Positions 29,080 to 40,600 of a stretch of DNA of 64,000 bases are shown here, piece by piece. Position numbers and translations under genes: made by a program. The stretch is from Bartonella sp. AU16XJBT (lineage in GTDB: Bacteria > Pseudomonadota > Alphaproteobacteria > Rhizobiales > Rhizobiaceae), in the NCBI RefSeq assembly GCF_028618665.1, contig NZ_JAQITF010000001.1:1-64000 (forward strand), written 5' to 3'. The first letter of the stretch is position 1; each line of letters begins with the position of its first letter. Below the pieces are notes generated by a model. It made no database searches, had not been told where the DNA came from, and worked only from the letters and a program-made list of their open reading frames with translations.

Positions 29080-29420
29080 TCATGCAATGTGCTCATTTAG
29101 AACTAATGTTATACGTATTTGTTCAAAATTTTTATCTCTTATGATATTATAAAAACTCTCAGCAAGCAGATCTTCTAAATTTAGTCTAACCATAACAAGA
29201 TTGGGCGCTAATTTTCGAGCAACATGAGACAAAGCCAACTGCACTGCTAAAGTTCCAATAGCCTCTCAATCAGATTCTGGATAAGATTTTTAAAATTTCC
29301 CGTCCAATCTTCTCTTAATGATACCTCATAATCGCTTTACGCCCCAAAGTGATGACTCAACTATAATTTTGGAGCATGCCTCTCTAGAGATAGAAGATCT
29401 TTTCATAGGATACCAATCCC
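29080..29420 (-). pseudogene. Decayed gene fragment, identity unclear
   Basis: On the minus strand the last 60 codons are open and protein-like: IGTLAVQLALSHVARKLAP, then VMVRLNLEDLLAESFYNII, ending ITLVLNEHIA at 29080. Upstream the reading continues only in other frames (KIGREILKILSRI) with stops. The style recalls FliH/SctL-type export proteins, with paired helices then a VRLNxxDL segment, but that is a guess. There is no start or ribosome site. Confidence 0.35.
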
Positions 29421-29642
29421 TTCTGATAGCACAGTATTTAAATTCTTTTTTCACATAGATAGTCGTTACATAAACATTGTACGGGACCTATAAAATCTGT
29501 TTTTTGCTCTTTTTTTGTTTTTCTATTGCCAAAATCCAATTCAAAAAATAAGGGAGCGCAGAGTAAAATAGAGAATTGTCTCATTTTTTTCTCTCGTTCT
29601 ACCTTTGCTTAAGTTCGTACAGAATTTATTATCAAATTATAT

Positions 29643-31307
29643 TTATTTTGCACGTCTTGCCTGAATATGGGCGAGCAATCCTAGTGTTGAACTATCGCGA
29701 TTATCCGCTTTACTTTCTCCACGAAGAATGGGGAGTAACTCATTTGCTAATTCTTTACCAAGTTCAACACCCCATTGATCAAATGAATTAATATTCATTA
29801 AAATACCTTCAACAAAAATACGATGTTCATAAAGCGCAATGAGACGACCAAGTGCAAAAGGCGTTAATAAATCTTGAACCAGCGTAATACTGGGACGATT
29901 TCCTTTAAAACTTCTATGAAGTGCTAAGTGATCTGCTTCACATGCATCAACGCCATTTTTTATCAAGATATGCCGAGCATCTTCAATACTACGCCCTTTC
30001 ATCAAGGCTTTTGATTGCGCTAAACAGTTTGCTAGCAACATCTCATACATAGAATGTAAATTTTTCTCATGCCCTTTTATAAATAAAATGAATTCTACAG
30101 GAATAACATCTGTTCCTTGATGTAAAAGCTGAAAAAAAGCATGTTGACTATTTGTGCCTGAATCACCCCAAACGATTGGACCACTTGAAAAATTTAATGG
30201 TTTTCCATCCAGCGAGACTTGCTTCCCATTTGATTCCATATCAAGCTGTTGTAAATAAGCTGGAAAATGTATTAAGCGCTGTGCATAGGGAATGATAGAG
30301 CGTGTTGAATAACCACAAATAACACGATGCCAGAACCCTAAAAGAGCAAATCGAATAGGAATATTTTTATGCAAAGGCATGGTTTTAAAATGTTGGTCCA
30401 TTTGCAAAGCGCCATTGAGAAATTGGCGAAAATTTTGCCCCCCTATTGCAAACATAACAACAAGTCCAATGGCTGACCAAATTGAATAACGTCCTCCAAC
30501 CCAATTCCAAAATTTAAAAACTCTGGTCGAATCTATGCCAAATTCTGCTACTTTATCAAGCGCACTCGAAACAGCAACAAAATGCGTGTGAATAGCTTCT
30601 TCTCCTAAATGTGAACAAATCCACTGACGTGCAACTTGAGCATTTACCATTGTTTCAGCCGTTGTAAAAGTTTTAGAAGCAATGACAAAAAGGGTTGTTG
30701 CTGGATTCAAAATAGAGAGAGTATCAGAAATATGGGCACTGTCAGCGTTAGAAACAAAATGACAACGTGGACCATCATGATAAGGTTTTAAAGCATATGT
30801 GACCATTGCAGGACCAAGATCAGAGCCACCAATACCAATATTGACAATATCACTTATTCTCTTTCCACTGCTTCCCTTATAGCGGCCATCACGTACCTTT
30901 TCAGAAAATCTTTCCATATCTTCAAGGACATCTTGAATATCGGGAATAAGGTCATGACCATCCAACATGAAAATTTCATCAGCAGGTAAACGTAATGCAA
31001 TATGAAGAACGGAACGTTTTTCAGTTGTATTAATGGCTTGCCCCGCAAACATCGCATCACGCCGGCCTAACACATCTGCTGCGACAGCTAAATCGTCTAA
31101 AAGTTGTAATGTTTTAAATGTTACACCACATTTTGAAAAATCGAAAAGAAGATCATCAAATCTGAGAGAAAAATGGGAAAAACGCTGGTTATCCTCTAAA
31201 AAATGCTGACGAATATCAGAGACCCCATCCTTTGCAGCATGGTTTTTTAAAGCTCTTAATGCAGCTTCAAAAGCCTTTTCATTTCGAATCGAAAAGCTAT
31301 TTCCCAT
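29643..31307 (-). CDS. pgi: Glucose-6-phosphate isomerase
   Basis: 554 residues, normal length. It interconverts glucose-6-phosphate and fructose-6-phosphate in the cytoplasm. Family signatures are NIGIGGSDLGPAMV near residue 155, the fingerprint WGDSGTNSQHAFFQLLHQGT near 390-409 (the usual form is GEPGTNxQHAF, so two residues differ) and ESNGK near 360. The C-terminal signature is FDQWGVELGKELA. A single gene with an ATG at 31307; no operon partner is close. Confidence 0.96.
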   Translation of the reverse strand: MGNSFSIRNEKAFEAALRALKNHAAKDGVSDIRQHFLEDNQRFSHFSLRFDDLLFDFSKCGVTFKTLQLLDDLAVAADVLGRRDAMFAGQAINTTEKRSVLHIALRLPADEIFMLDGHDLIPDIQDVLEDMERFSEKVRDGRYKGSSGKRISDIVNIGIGGSDLGPAMVTYALKPYHDGPRCHFVSNADSAHISDTLSILNPATTLFVIASKTFTTAETMVNAQVARQWICSHLGEEAIHTHFVAVSSALDKVAEFGIDSTRVFKFWNWVGGRYSIWSAIGLVVMFAIGGQNFRQFLNGALQMDQHFKTMPLHKNIPIRFALLGFWHRVICGYSTRSIIPYAQRLIHFPAYLQQLDMESNGKQVSLDGKPLNFSSGPIVWGDSGTNSQHAFFQLLHQGTDVIPVEFILFIKGHEKNLHSMYEMLLANCLAQSKALMKGRSIEDARHILIKNGVDACEADHLALHRSFKGNRPSITLVQDLLTPFALGRLIALYEHRIFVEGILMNINSFDQWGVELGKELANELLPILRGESKADNRDSSTLGLLAHIQARRAK

Positions 31308-31495
31308 AAGCTTATCCTATACGGTTATTGATAATGAAATCTATGCCCAAACATAACAAAGTAGAAAACGTCTCCTTAATTGCTCTCTCTTTTCACTGCT
31401 CACATAAAAAATGAAGGAATATAAAAGTGAAAAAATAAGATCAGAAAAAGATATTTTTACAAGGATAAACTTTCAAATCTTCTCTACTCGATACA

Positions 31496-34400
31496 TCATT
31501 TAACTTGATTGAGTTCTTTTGTTAAGCGCAAATCTTCTTCTGCTTTTGGTCTTATAAAACGCCCCAAAAAAAGATAAACAACCGGTGTAACATAAAGCGT
31601 AAAAATAGTTGCTAAACCTAAACCACCAACGATAACCCAACCTAAAGCTATACGCGCTTCTGCACCGGCACCTTTGGCTAAAACCAAAGGGATACCCCCT
31701 AAAATAGCACAAATCATTGTCATACAAACTGGACGAAGGCGAATATTTGCTGCTTCTTCTACAGCTTCACGCACACTTCTTCCCTGATCACGCAATTGAT
31801 CTGCAAATTCAACAATCAGAATACCATTTTTTGCCATAACGCCAATTAACAGAATTAAACCAATTTGACTGTAAATATTAAGAGTCACACCACTTAAGAG
31901 CATAGCAATTACAGCACAACCAATCCCTAATGGAACAGTAGCCATGATAATGAATCCTGAAAGAAAGCTTTCAAACTGGGCCGCTAAAACCAATAAAATA
32001 ATCACAAAGGCAATGCCAAAAACAATCATAAAACTGGAAGATGTTTCATTAAGTGTTTCAGCTTCCCCTAAAGGAACAACGTAGGTTCCTTTCGATAACA
32101 AAGGAGATGCAGTTTTCTGTACAGTTTGGTAAGCATCCCCTAAAGTGATACCTGGAGCAAGATTTGCGCTTAAAATGACAGCGCTCATGCGCTTTTCCCG
32201 TTTTAATTGGGGAGCGATAGCTTTTTCATGTAAACGCGCAATAACTGATAAAGGAACATATCGATTGTCTTTGGTCTTTAAAAAAATATTTTCTAAATCA
32301 CTAGGACTCTTCATGGAATTTTTACGCGATATCAATTTAACATCGTAAGAATGATCATCCACGTTAATGGAACCAACCTTTTTACCATCCAACATTGCTT
32401 GTAATGTATCGCCCAAGTTGGTGATATCAATCCCTAAATCGGAGGCTTTTTTTCGATTGATTTCAATAAAAAATTGCGGTTGTGTGGCATCAACAGTAAG
32501 ACGTGGGCGAATAAAACGCGGATCAGCTTGTAAAGCACGCACTAACTTATCAGCTATGGGTTGTAATGTTGCATAATCATTGCCAAGAATGGCAAATTGT
32601 AACCCTTGCCCCGTTCCTCTCACACCTAGAGAATTTCCCTGTGCAGCAAACACAAAAACTGCCGGAAACTGACTAACCTTTGCATTAACATCTTTCACGA
32701 TTTCTTGCTGACTGCGTAAACGTTTATCCCAAGATGAAAGCAATAAAACCAAAAAAGCAGTATTGGGTGAACCGCCAATACCCGCGATAGAGTAACTATT
32801 AGCAATCTCACCTGCAGCACGTAATGGCTGTAGACTCTCTTCAATTTGTTCTACCTGCTCGTTCAAATATTGTGTTGAAATACCTTGTGGTCCATTAATG
32901 ACTAAAAAAATAAGGGCTCTATCTTCTTCTGGCGTTAATTCTTGTTGCAACTTCGTATAGCCTCCAACACAAAGAGCTGCAAAAACAAGTGAAGCAAAAA
33001 TAACAGCCCAAGGCTTTCCTAAACACTTATGCAAACTGTAAGTATATGCCTTATGAAACAAAGAACCCAATTTATATAAAAACGTAAAATGATGATGGGC
33101 TTTTTCCTCTTCCTCCTCAATAGGTTCTTTGAGAAAACGTGAAGCCAACATAGGACAAAGCGTTAAGGCAACGATTGAAGAAAGCAAAATAGAAATTGCC
33201 AAAACAAAACCAAATTCTCTAAAAAGTCCTCCAACTTGTCCAGGAAGAAAGGAAATAGGGACAAACACAGCCACTAAAGTCAATGTTGTTGCGACAACAG
33301 CAAAAAAGACTTCACGGGTTCCTAACACCGCTGCGGCCCTAGGACCTATCCCCATATTGCGCCATCGAACAATATTTTCCAGAACAACAATAGCATCATC
33401 CACAACAAGCCCTGTTGCCAAAACAAGTCCTAAAAATGTGAGAATATTCAATGAAAACCCTACAAGATAAATCGCTGCAATGGTACCAATCAAAGCGACT
33501 GGAAGAGATACGGCAGGTATCAGCGTTACACGAATGTCTCTGAGAAAAAGAAAAATAACCAAGATAACGCTCAAAATAGCAATGACCAACGCAACCTCAA
33601 CCTCATGAAGGGCGCTTTTAATAAAAATTGCATCGTCACTAATAACGTCTATATGTACAGAAGAAGGAACGATACTTTTGAGATTATCAACAACGGCTCT
33701 CACGCCTGCAGAAATATTAAGGGTGTTGGATTGTGCTTTACGCACAATACCTAATCCAATCCCTGTCTTTCCGTTGATACGAAGAATAACCGTTTCTAAA
33801 TCAGGTGATAAAGTAACGTGTGCAACATCACCAAGATGCACATGAGGCTTTAAAACAACTTGTTCAAAAGATTCTGGTGTTGTTAAACGTGCAGTAGCAC
33901 GGACAACTAAAGTTTGCTTAGAATTGCGTAACGATCCTACTGGCACATCCGTTGTCATATCAGCAAGAACACGTGAAATATCTGCGACAGTTAATCCATA
34001 ACTTGCAAGTTTTGCTTGATCTATATCAATCTGAAAAATCTTTGTGCGAGCACTATCGACCTGTACATCACCAACACCATCAACAGCAGAAATTGCATCA
34101 ACAATCTGATCGTCTACAACTGTTGTTAAATCATCAATACTCATTGTTGGTGATGTTACAACCAAATACATCATGGCAGCAGCATTCGAATCTGCTTTAA
34201 TAATCAAAGGTGAATCTGCATTTTTGGGTAAAGAATAAGCAATGCGAGACAGAGCATCACGGAGATCAGATGCCGCTACATTCAAATCAACACCGACATT
34301 AAAATTAATCTGCACACGGGAGCGTCCAAAAGAAGATGTTGAAGAAATCGTCTTAACACCTGAAACACGAGAAACAGCATCTTCTATAACTTTTGTCACT

Positions 34401-34633
34401 TCACGATCAATTGTTTCCGCTGATGCACCAGAAAACATCGTCACAATTGTTGTGACTGGCGTATCAACATCGGGTAACTCTCTTACATCAACATTTAACC
34501 ATGCTGCAAATCCTGCAATGATGATCATGGCATTTAAAACAAAAGTAAAAACCGGTCTGCGAATAAATAAGGCAATGAGACCACCTTGCTCCGCCTGTGA
34601 CATTGGCTGCTTTGTGCTCAATTCTTGGCTCAT
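31496..34633 (-). CDS. RND-family multidrug efflux permease
   Basis: 1045 residues, typical of HAE1 transporters such as AcrB or MexB. The N-terminal helix (RRPVFTFVLNAMIIIAGF) is followed by a large periplasmic domain. The helix-4 proton relay reads GLVLATGLVVDDAIVVLENIV, with the paired Asp residues. A second periplasmic domain and five or more helices follow (AILGGIPLVLAKGAGAEARI). It exports drugs or lipophilic compounds across both membranes with the adaptor encoded just upstream (4-base ATGA overlap) and an outer-membrane channel that is not in this window. Confidence 0.94.
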   Translation of the reverse strand: MSQELSTKQPMSQAEQGGLIALFIRRPVFTFVLNAMIIIAGFAAWLNVDVRELPDVDTPVTTIVTMFSGASAETIDREVTKVIEDAVSRVSGVKTISSTSSFGRSRVQINFNVGVDLNVAASDLRDALSRIAYSLPKNADSPLIIKADSNAAAMMYLVVTSPTMSIDDLTTVVDDQIVDAISAVDGVGDVQVDSARTKIFQIDIDQAKLASYGLTVADISRVLADMTTDVPVGSLRNSKQTLVVRATARLTTPESFEQVVLKPHVHLGDVAHVTLSPDLETVILRINGKTGIGLGIVRKAQSNTLNISAGVRAVVDNLKSIVPSSVHIDVISDDAIFIKSALHEVEVALVIAILSVILVIFLFLRDIRVTLIPAVSLPVALIGTIAAIYLVGFSLNILTFLGLVLATGLVVDDAIVVLENIVRWRNMGIGPRAAAVLGTREVFFAVVATTLTLVAVFVPISFLPGQVGGLFREFGFVLAISILLSSIVALTLCPMLASRFLKEPIEEEEEKAHHHFTFLYKLGSLFHKAYTYSLHKCLGKPWAVIFASLVFAALCVGGYTKLQQELTPEEDRALIFLVINGPQGISTQYLNEQVEQIEESLQPLRAAGEIANSYSIAGIGGSPNTAFLVLLLSSWDKRLRSQQEIVKDVNAKVSQFPAVFVFAAQGNSLGVRGTGQGLQFAILGNDYATLQPIADKLVRALQADPRFIRPRLTVDATQPQFFIEINRKKASDLGIDITNLGDTLQAMLDGKKVGSINVDDHSYDVKLISRKNSMKSPSDLENIFLKTKDNRYVPLSVIARLHEKAIAPQLKREKRMSAVILSANLAPGITLGDAYQTVQKTASPLLSKGTYVVPLGEAETLNETSSSFMIVFGIAFVIILLVLAAQFESFLSGFIIMATVPLGIGCAVIAMLLSGVTLNIYSQIGLILLIGVMAKNGILIVEFADQLRDQGRSVREAVEEAANIRLRPVCMTMICAILGGIPLVLAKGAGAEARIALGWVIVGGLGLATIFTLYVTPVVYLFLGRFIRPKAEEDLRLTKELNQVK

Positions 34634-35766
34634 TGTATATCCGTTCCATAAACTGCTGATAATTGCTGTTGATGGGACTTTGGGTCATCAATAATTACTT
34701 TACTTCCTGGGTAAAGCATTTGCACTCCTTGAATAACAACTTGATCACCATTTTCTAGAGGGGCTTTTACGAAAACCTGATCTGCTTTATGCTGAATAAT
34801 CGATACGGGAATAGACTCTACTTTTCCTTCTCTCACACGCCAAACGAATGACCCTTTACTGTTCCATTGAATCGCAAGAGGATTAACGACAGGGAAAGAA
34901 CCACCATGGAATTGCAAGGCAACAGAAAAGGACATACCAGACATGAGCATATCTTTTTCATTATTGATTTCAACCTGAGCATGAAGTGTGCGACTTTCTG
35001 GATCAACGACATTATCAATCGCATAAATATGACCAACAAAAGATTTATCTGGCTGCGCGGTTAATGTTGCCGTTACCTCATCTCCCTTATGGATACGCGA
35101 CACATAGCGTTCAGGAACCCATATATCGACCAAAATACGTTCTCTATTCTCAATACGGCCTATTACTGTATTAAGGGTCACGTTATTCCCTACATCAACG
35201 GGTAAAATACCAACAACTCCAGGAATCGGTGTACGAATTGTTCGCCGATCGAGGTCTACCTCAGCGTTCCGCAAAACCAAATTTGCGTTATCCAACTCTA
35301 AACGTGCTGTAATTTCTTGAACTTCCGTTGCTGTATTGCTGGCTCGTAATTTAAGAATCCGCGAAAGCGTTAATGCGCTATTATCACGTTGTACTTTTGC
35401 TTTTGCGGCTGCTATTTCCTCCTTTTTAGAATCAAGCTTTGCAATCACATCCCCCACTTGTACTTTTGTACCAGCAGACACAAAAAGCTTATCAATAACA
35501 CCTGGTGATAAAGGGGTTAAATCTACTTCAGCAAGTGCTTTTCCACTCCCAAGAACGTTAAGGTGTTCATAAAGATCTTGAATCTTCACACGGTCAACGA
35601 CAACTTTTGTCGGATATCTTCCTATTTTTCCCTTTGAAGCTTTCGATATACTTGTTTTATCCACCATAGAAATGGGTTGTTTTGCACTCTGTTTTCCAGC
35701 CCAATAAGTAACCGTTAAAATGACAATTAAAAACACCAATGGAAAGATCTTTTTTAATAACGCCAT
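34630..35766 (-). CDS. RND efflux periplasmic adaptor (membrane fusion protein)
   Basis: 378 residues. An N-terminal anchor (FPLVFLIVILTVTYWAG) is followed by a lipoyl-like half (LSPGVIDKLFVSAGTKVQVGDVIAKL), a helical hairpin (AAAKAKVQRDNSALTLSRI), the second lipoyl half (IRTPIPGVVGILPVDVG) and beta-barrel domains. It links the inner-membrane permease at 31496-34633 to an outer-membrane channel. The stop overlaps the permease start (ATGA), so the pair is one operon. No adjacent TetR or MarR regulator is visible. Confidence 0.93.
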   Translation of the reverse strand: MALLKKIFPLVFLIVILTVTYWAGKQSAKQPISMVDKTSISKASKGKIGRYPTKVVVDRVKIQDLYEHLNVLGSGKALAEVDLTPLSPGVIDKLFVSAGTKVQVGDVIAKLDSKKEEIAAAKAKVQRDNSALTLSRILKLRASNTATEVQEITARLELDNANLVLRNAEVDLDRRTIRTPIPGVVGILPVDVGNNVTLNTVIGRIENRERILVDIWVPERYVSRIHKGDEVTATLTAQPDKSFVGHIYAIDNVVDPESRTLHAQVEINNEKDMLMSGMSFSVALQFHGGSFPVVNPLAIQWNSKGSFVWRVREGKVESIPVSIIQHKADQVFVKAPLENGDQVVIQGVQMLYPGSKVIIDDPKSHQQQLSAVYGTDIQ

Positions 35767-36129
35767 ACACCCACCTCTGCTGTGTCATGTTTATCTGAAA
35801 TAGTTTTCAACAGTAATATCGGCGTTTTACACAAAAACCAAACAGCAGGTATATATCTTACCCCCCACCGCAAAAACACATATCATCTCTGGCTGACTAT
35901 CGTTCATAGACGAAAACGTCAAGTTAACTATCGTTCATATTGCTTGGTATGGTCACAGCAAGAAAATGACCCTATCAAAAATCCAACTGAAACCATAATA
36001 TATCATATCCTTTTTTTAATATCTCATAAAAAAGAGATTTTTTTTATGACAACCCAAGTTTCACTTGCATTTCTTTAATGAAACGATTAGGAACCATTGT
36101 CTTAGACAATGTAGAAAATCGAAATGTGT
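35767..36129. other. Gap between efflux operon and tRNA-Arg
   Basis: A small hairpin (ATCTC 36021-36025, GAGAT 36034-36038) followed by seven Ts looks like a plus-strand terminator, but no plus-strand gene precedes it. The efflux promoter is expected near 35780-35900. Confidence 0.4.
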
Positions 36130-36206
36130 GCACCCGTAGCTCAGCTGGATAGAGCACCAGACTACGAATCTGGGGGTCAGGAGTTCGAATCTCTTCGGGT
36201 GCGCCA
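36130..36206 (+). tRNA. tRNA-Arg (anticodon ACG)
   Basis: 77 bases with encoded CCA at 36204-36206. The acceptor GCACCCG pairs with CGGGTGC. The anticodon loop CTACGAA holds ACG, whose first base is usually edited to inosine by TadA. The T-loop is GTTCGAATC. Confidence 0.98.
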
Positions 36207-36968
36207 TCTATCAATAAACTCAATAGCTTGCTCATAAATTCAAGTCCTTTGAATTTCTTTTTATGTGATTTATTTTTTGCTTATTATGGCTTTTTATTCC
36301 ATTCTATTTTGAGTCGTTTCTTTAGCCATTTTGATAGAATAGAATGTTATACGGCCTTCAGTTCAACCCAAAGGCGCTTTTTATTAGCGATAATCGTAGC
36401 TGATTGCATGAGTTGGTATGTGTGTTGTTACTTTCTCTTCTCAATCTATACGCTTGTTTTTGATGTCTTCTGGATTATACTTTTTAATCAGTTGGATGAT
36501 TTTTTACGTGCTTATTTTTCTTTTCTATCCATGGATATTTCTGAATATTTCATTTCTGTCCGCCCCATCTCAAGAAGGACTTTAGGTGTGCCATCACAAA
36601 TTGCGGTTTACCGTCCTCTAAAACTTTTTCAGTGTGCTATTCTAAATAACAAATATAAAAATCGCATCAATATCGTTGTGTCAAAAGTTTTTAAACTCAT
36701 TCCCCAAAGACTTTCTTCTGATATTCATCATTCGCTAATATTGAGATTGCAGGCTGGCTAAAAACTTACCAAAATTTAAAACATAGAGATTCTTTTTTCA
36801 AAAAAAAACGATAAAACCCTTCTTGTGTTCTTTTAGCATTATCTCTTGCGCGACACATCATTGAACTCTATGATATCTTATACTTTCTATTCTTTATGGA
36901 TTATTCTCATTAATCCATAGAATACAGGTTTCAAACGTTAATAAAAGCTCAGTTTAAAGAATTTTTCC
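36207..36968. other. Gap upstream of fhs
   Basis: An open frame of 177 codons (36228-36761) exists here but starts with TTG, lacks a ribosome site and encodes a Phe/Ser-rich low-complexity product, so I do not call it a gene. The fhs promoter should lie in the last 150 bases. Confidence 0.4.
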
Positions 36969-38642
36969 ATGCCTAAAACAGATATTGAAATTGCTCGCAC
37001 TGCTAAAAAGCAACATATTGTTGAAATTGCACAAAAAATTGGTATCGCACATGAAAACCTCATTCCCTATGGCCATGATAAAGCTAAAATTTCTTCTGCA
37101 TACATAAAATCGCTCAATGAAAATCCAGATGGTAAACTTATCCTCGTCACAGCGATCAATCCCACCCCTGCTGGAGAAGGAAAAACAACAACAACCGTTG
37201 GACTGAGTGATGCTCTTAATCTCATTGGCAAAAAAACAATAGCCACTTTGAGAGAACCGTCTTTAGGCCCCTGTTTTGGTATCAAAGGTGGTGCCGCTGG
37301 TGGTGGTTATGCGCAAGTCGTTCCAATGGATGACCTTAATTTACATTTTACCGGTGATTTTCATGCTATTACAGCAGCTCATAATCTTCTTGCCGCAATG
37401 ATCGATAATCATATCTATTGGGGAAATACTCTAAACATTGATCCACGGCGCATTGTTTGGAAGCGCGTTCTTGATATGAATGACCGTGCATTGCGCGATA
37501 TCGTTATTTCATTGGGAAGCATAACAAATGGTTTTCCACGACAAACAGGTTTTGACATTACTGTTGCATCAGAAATTATGGCACTTCTTTGTCTTTCGGA
37601 AAATTTAGAAAACCTTACACGAAGACTCAAAAAAATTATTGTTGCCTATCGTTATGATAAAACACCCGTAACAGTAGCTGATCTCAATGCAGAAGGCGCA
37701 ATGGCAGTTCTTCTCAAAGACGCCATACAACCCAATCTTGTACAAACAATTGAAAATAATCCTATTCTTGTTCATGGAGGACCTTTTGCCAATATTGCTC
37801 ATGGTTGCAACTCAGTTATAGCAACAAAAACTGCTTTAAAATTGGCTGATTATGTCATCACAGAAGCAGGATTTGGAGCGGATCTTGGAGCAGAAAAGTT
37901 TTTCAATATCAAATGTCGGCAAGCCGGTATTATACCAAATGCAACAGTGATTGTCGCAACGATTCGTGCATTAAAAATGAATGGTGGTGTGGAAAAAAAT
38001 AACCTTACAGAAGAAAATATCACCGCTTTAGAAAAGGGAGCAGCTAACCTTTTACGACATATCAAAAATATGGAGCTCTACGGTATCCCTTGTGTTGTAG
38101 CGATTAATCATTTTGACAGCGATAGCGATGCCGAAATAAAAACGTTACAAAAAATAGTTGCAACAACTGGACACAAAGCACTTATTTGTAAACATTGGGA
38201 ACAAGGTGGAAAAGGCGCTATAGAACTTGCACAAGAACTTATTGCCTTAATTGAAAAACAAGATTCCGATTTTAAAGTGCTCTATCAAGATGATATTCCC
38301 CTCGTTCAAAAAATTAATTGTATTATAACAAAGTTATACGGTGGGCGTGGCGCTATCATCTCAGCGCCTATTCTTAAACAACTTGAATCTTGGGAAAAAG
38401 AAGGTTTTGGCACCTACCCTATTTGTATGGCAAAAACACCTTATTCTTTTTCTGCTGATCCCAAGCAATATGGTGCTCCTGTTGATTTTGAAATTCCTGT
38501 GCGAGAAGTTCGTCTCTGCGCAGGAGCCGGCTTTATTGTTGTCATTTGTGGAGATGTTATGACCATGCCCGGCTTACCCCATTATCCTACCGCTGAAAAA
38601 ATTTATCTTGACGAAAATGATCAAATACAAGGACTTTCATAA
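36969..38642 (+). CDS. fhs: Formate-tetrahydrofolate ligase
   Basis: 557 residues, normal length. It makes 10-formyl-THF from formate, THF and ATP for one-carbon metabolism. The P-loop is [14 protein letters not shown] near residues 66-79. Other conserved blocks are [20 protein letters not shown] near 97-116 and [16 protein letters not shown] near 127-142. It stands alone on the plus strand; no folD lies next to it. Confidence 0.97.
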   Translation: MPKTDIEIARTAKKQHIVEIAQKIGIAHENLIPYGHDKAKISSAYIKSLNENPDGKLILVTAINPTPAGEGKTTTTVGLSDALNLIGKKTIATLREPSLGPCFGIKGGAAGGGYAQVVPMDDLNLHFTGDFHAITAAHNLLAAMIDNHIYWGNTLNIDPRRIVWKRVLDMNDRALRDIVISLGSITNGFPRQTGFDITVASEIMALLCLSENLENLTRRLKKIIVAYRYDKTPVTVADLNAEGAMAVLLKDAIQPNLVQTIENNPILVHGGPFANIAHGCNSVIATKTALKLADYVITEAGFGADLGAEKFFNIKCRQAGIIPNATVIVATIRALKMNGGVEKNNLTEENITALEKGAANLLRHIKNMELYGIPCVVAINHFDSDSDAEIKTLQKIVATTGHKALICKHWEQGGKGAIELAQELIALIEKQDSDFKVLYQDDIPLVQKINCIITKLYGGRGAIISAPILKQLESWEKEGFGTYPICMAKTPYSFSADPKQYGAPVDFEIPVREVRLCAGAGFIVVICGDVMTMPGLPHYPTAEKIYLDENDQIQGLS

Positions 38643-38829
38643 GTTTATAACCGTAAACTCTATCATTTATTATAAAAAGCATTTTATGATAAAAAAATAG
38701 AATTTTAAAAAGCGATATAGACAAATGTCTTATTTATATGATATAAGCTTCTGTCCTTTTGGATATGCCTTTATAAAGGATGTAGGTTTTTCCTATCATT
38801 TATGACACTGAAAAAAAGCAGGATAAATA

Positions 38830-39063
38830 GTGCAAGTACTCGTTCGTGATAATAATGTTGATCAAGCGCTCCGCGCGTTGAAAAAAAAGATGCAGCGTGA
38901 AGGTATCTTCCGTGAAATGAAAATGCGTAGTTATTATGAAAAGCCATCTGAGAGGCGTGCTCGTGAAAAAGCTGAGGCTATTCGTCGTACACGTAAGCTT
39001 GCGCGTAAGCGTGCGCAAAGAGAAGGTTTTGTTAGTAACGGGCGAACTGTTGCGGTAAAGTGA
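38830..39063 (+). CDS. rpsU: 30S ribosomal protein S21
   Basis: 77 residues. [20 protein letters not shown] is the usual alphaproteobacterial start, followed by basic helices ([20 protein letters not shown]). The start codon is GTG at 38830, with AGGA 6 bases upstream. S21 sits near the anti-Shine-Dalgarno end of 16S rRNA and helps initiation. A terminator follows at 39151. Confidence 0.97.
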   Translation: MQVLVRDNNVDQALRALKKKMQREGIFREMKMRSYYEKPSERRAREKAEAIRRTRKLARKRAQREGFVSNGRTVAVK

Positions 39064-39150
39064 TATACTTTGGATGCATCATAGAATTGCATAAGCAACA
39101 AAGAATAAGCTAGCAGAAAATTTCATCTTCATAAGCAAAATTTTATTTTC

Positions 39151-39189
39151 ATAGGCAATTACAATAGGTTTCTTGCCTATCTTTTTTTG
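39151..39189 (+). terminator. Intrinsic terminator of rpsU
   Basis: A perfect 8-base stem ATAGGCAA (39151-39158) with TTGCCTAT (39173-39180), a 14-base loop, then C and seven Ts. Confidence 0.82.
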
Positions 39190-39889
39190 TGTGCAATGTT
39201 GTCTCGTATTTTAGTTATATAAACTAATATGTTAATTATCTGGAAGTGATAAATTTTCTTATCATAGGAATAGTGTTGATTTCACTCTTGTAATTTTCAA
39301 AAAGAGATAACAAACAACAGTTTAGATATTTAAGCGACTTGTCTCCTATGTAAAATGTGGATTGCGCGGAGGGTGTTTTGTTATCACTTTTTGCTATAAT
39401 TTTCCTCCTTCTTTTTATCCCTCAAATAACTGTTTTTTATATGCAAGCCTCATGATAGTTTTCTTCTTTTGTCCTTACATGTTCTGAATCTTTCAAAGAT
39501 TTTAGATCAGATTACAAAACACAAATGGCTATCACAATATGCGATTGTGTGTATGAGAATATGAAAATACATAATCCTATTTCTCTGCACTTATGTAATT
39601 AACCTCATAAGCGTATCGAATAAGCCCTCCTTTTTCATTAAACTCTTTTATACTGAGTTGAAACAAAAGAAAATTGAAAATAAACAGAGAGAACGCTGTA
39701 TTTAAATATGGGTGTAAGTGCCTTATATTATCATTTTTGATGAAAATATTTTTACAATTTAAATAACGCGTTAAAATTGATAACTTATTGATTTATGATC
39801 ATAAGTAGTCATTTTTCATATTAAATAATAACTCTGAATACAGTAAAATTTCTCAACATCCTCTCATATTGAAGCAATCAAGATTTTTG
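39190..39889. other. AT-rich gap, no gene seen
   Basis: No coding frame, RNA or clear hairpin seen after the rpsU terminator. Confidence 0.35.
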
Positions 39890-40006
39890 CTTGTACATCA
39901 TAAGCAGGGTCAGCATGTAAATAGAATAAAAATGCTTCTTATGAACGCTCTAAATAATAAGAACTGCATAACATTGAGAGCTGTGAAATAGAATGATGCT
40001 AGCAGC
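39890..40006 (+). repeat. Dispersed repeat, copy 3
   Basis: Reads CTTGTACATCATAAGCAGGG, then AGAATAAAAATGCTTCTTATG, CTCTAAATAATAAGAACTGC, ATAACATTGAGAGCTG and AATAGAATGATGC. It shares these ordered blocks with copies 1, 2 and 4. No integrase fragment was recognised after it. Confidence 0.6.
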
Positions 40007-40600
40007 TTATCTCTACCATACGGGTAAGCATTATCATTGCATAAGAGCATAGTGTAGCAAATTTTATACATTGAATATCACAGAAAACTATCCTGTTAAA
40101 ATTAGCCCTTCATATATCAAGCTACTCTATAATGTGGCTCATATTTTTACGTTTAAGTGCTTCATGCATCGTATTCTTTTGTCCATTCAAAACTGTCCTC
40201 TCAAGCCACATCATAATCCCTCTACTGAACAGTCTTCATATTCATAACATGCATAACTGTGCTTTTATTTCAAAAAATACTCTTGGAAAAAAGAGACAAT
40301 ATTTTAGCTCTGATTTCCTATACAAAAACTGCCTCAACCACAATATACTTTGCTGTCTTAATATCTTTCTCACACATACAAGCGCGCTAAAAATCCAATA
40401 TTTATTTACTGGCATCTCCTCATAAACACGACAAACACTAAGAAATTAAAACTTTTGTTTTCTTTATTTTACTCTTCTTGTAACAATTTTTTCATTGTTT
40501 AGATCTCGTTAACGGGCGATATGGCATAATTTTTATCAGTCTCCAATCTTATCTTCCAGATTTTAAATTACCAATATATGACGAAATAAAGGAGTTCAGT
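40007..40600. other. Gap upstream of SH3-domain gene
   Basis: A 97-codon frame at 40132-40425 has no ribosome site or recognisable motif and is not called. The promoter of the following gene should lie at the right end. Confidence 0.35.

Noticed and set aside
36021..36045. Hairpin with T-run as a terminator
   Set aside because: Only a 5-base AT-rich stem, and no plus-strand gene precedes it.
36228..36761. 177-codon open frame after tRNA-Arg
   Set aside because: TTG start, no ribosome site, Phe/Ser-rich product without any motif, and it begins just after a tRNA.
40132..40425. 97-codon open frame
   Set aside because: No ribosome site or motif, low-complexity AT-rich gap next to a dispersed repeat.
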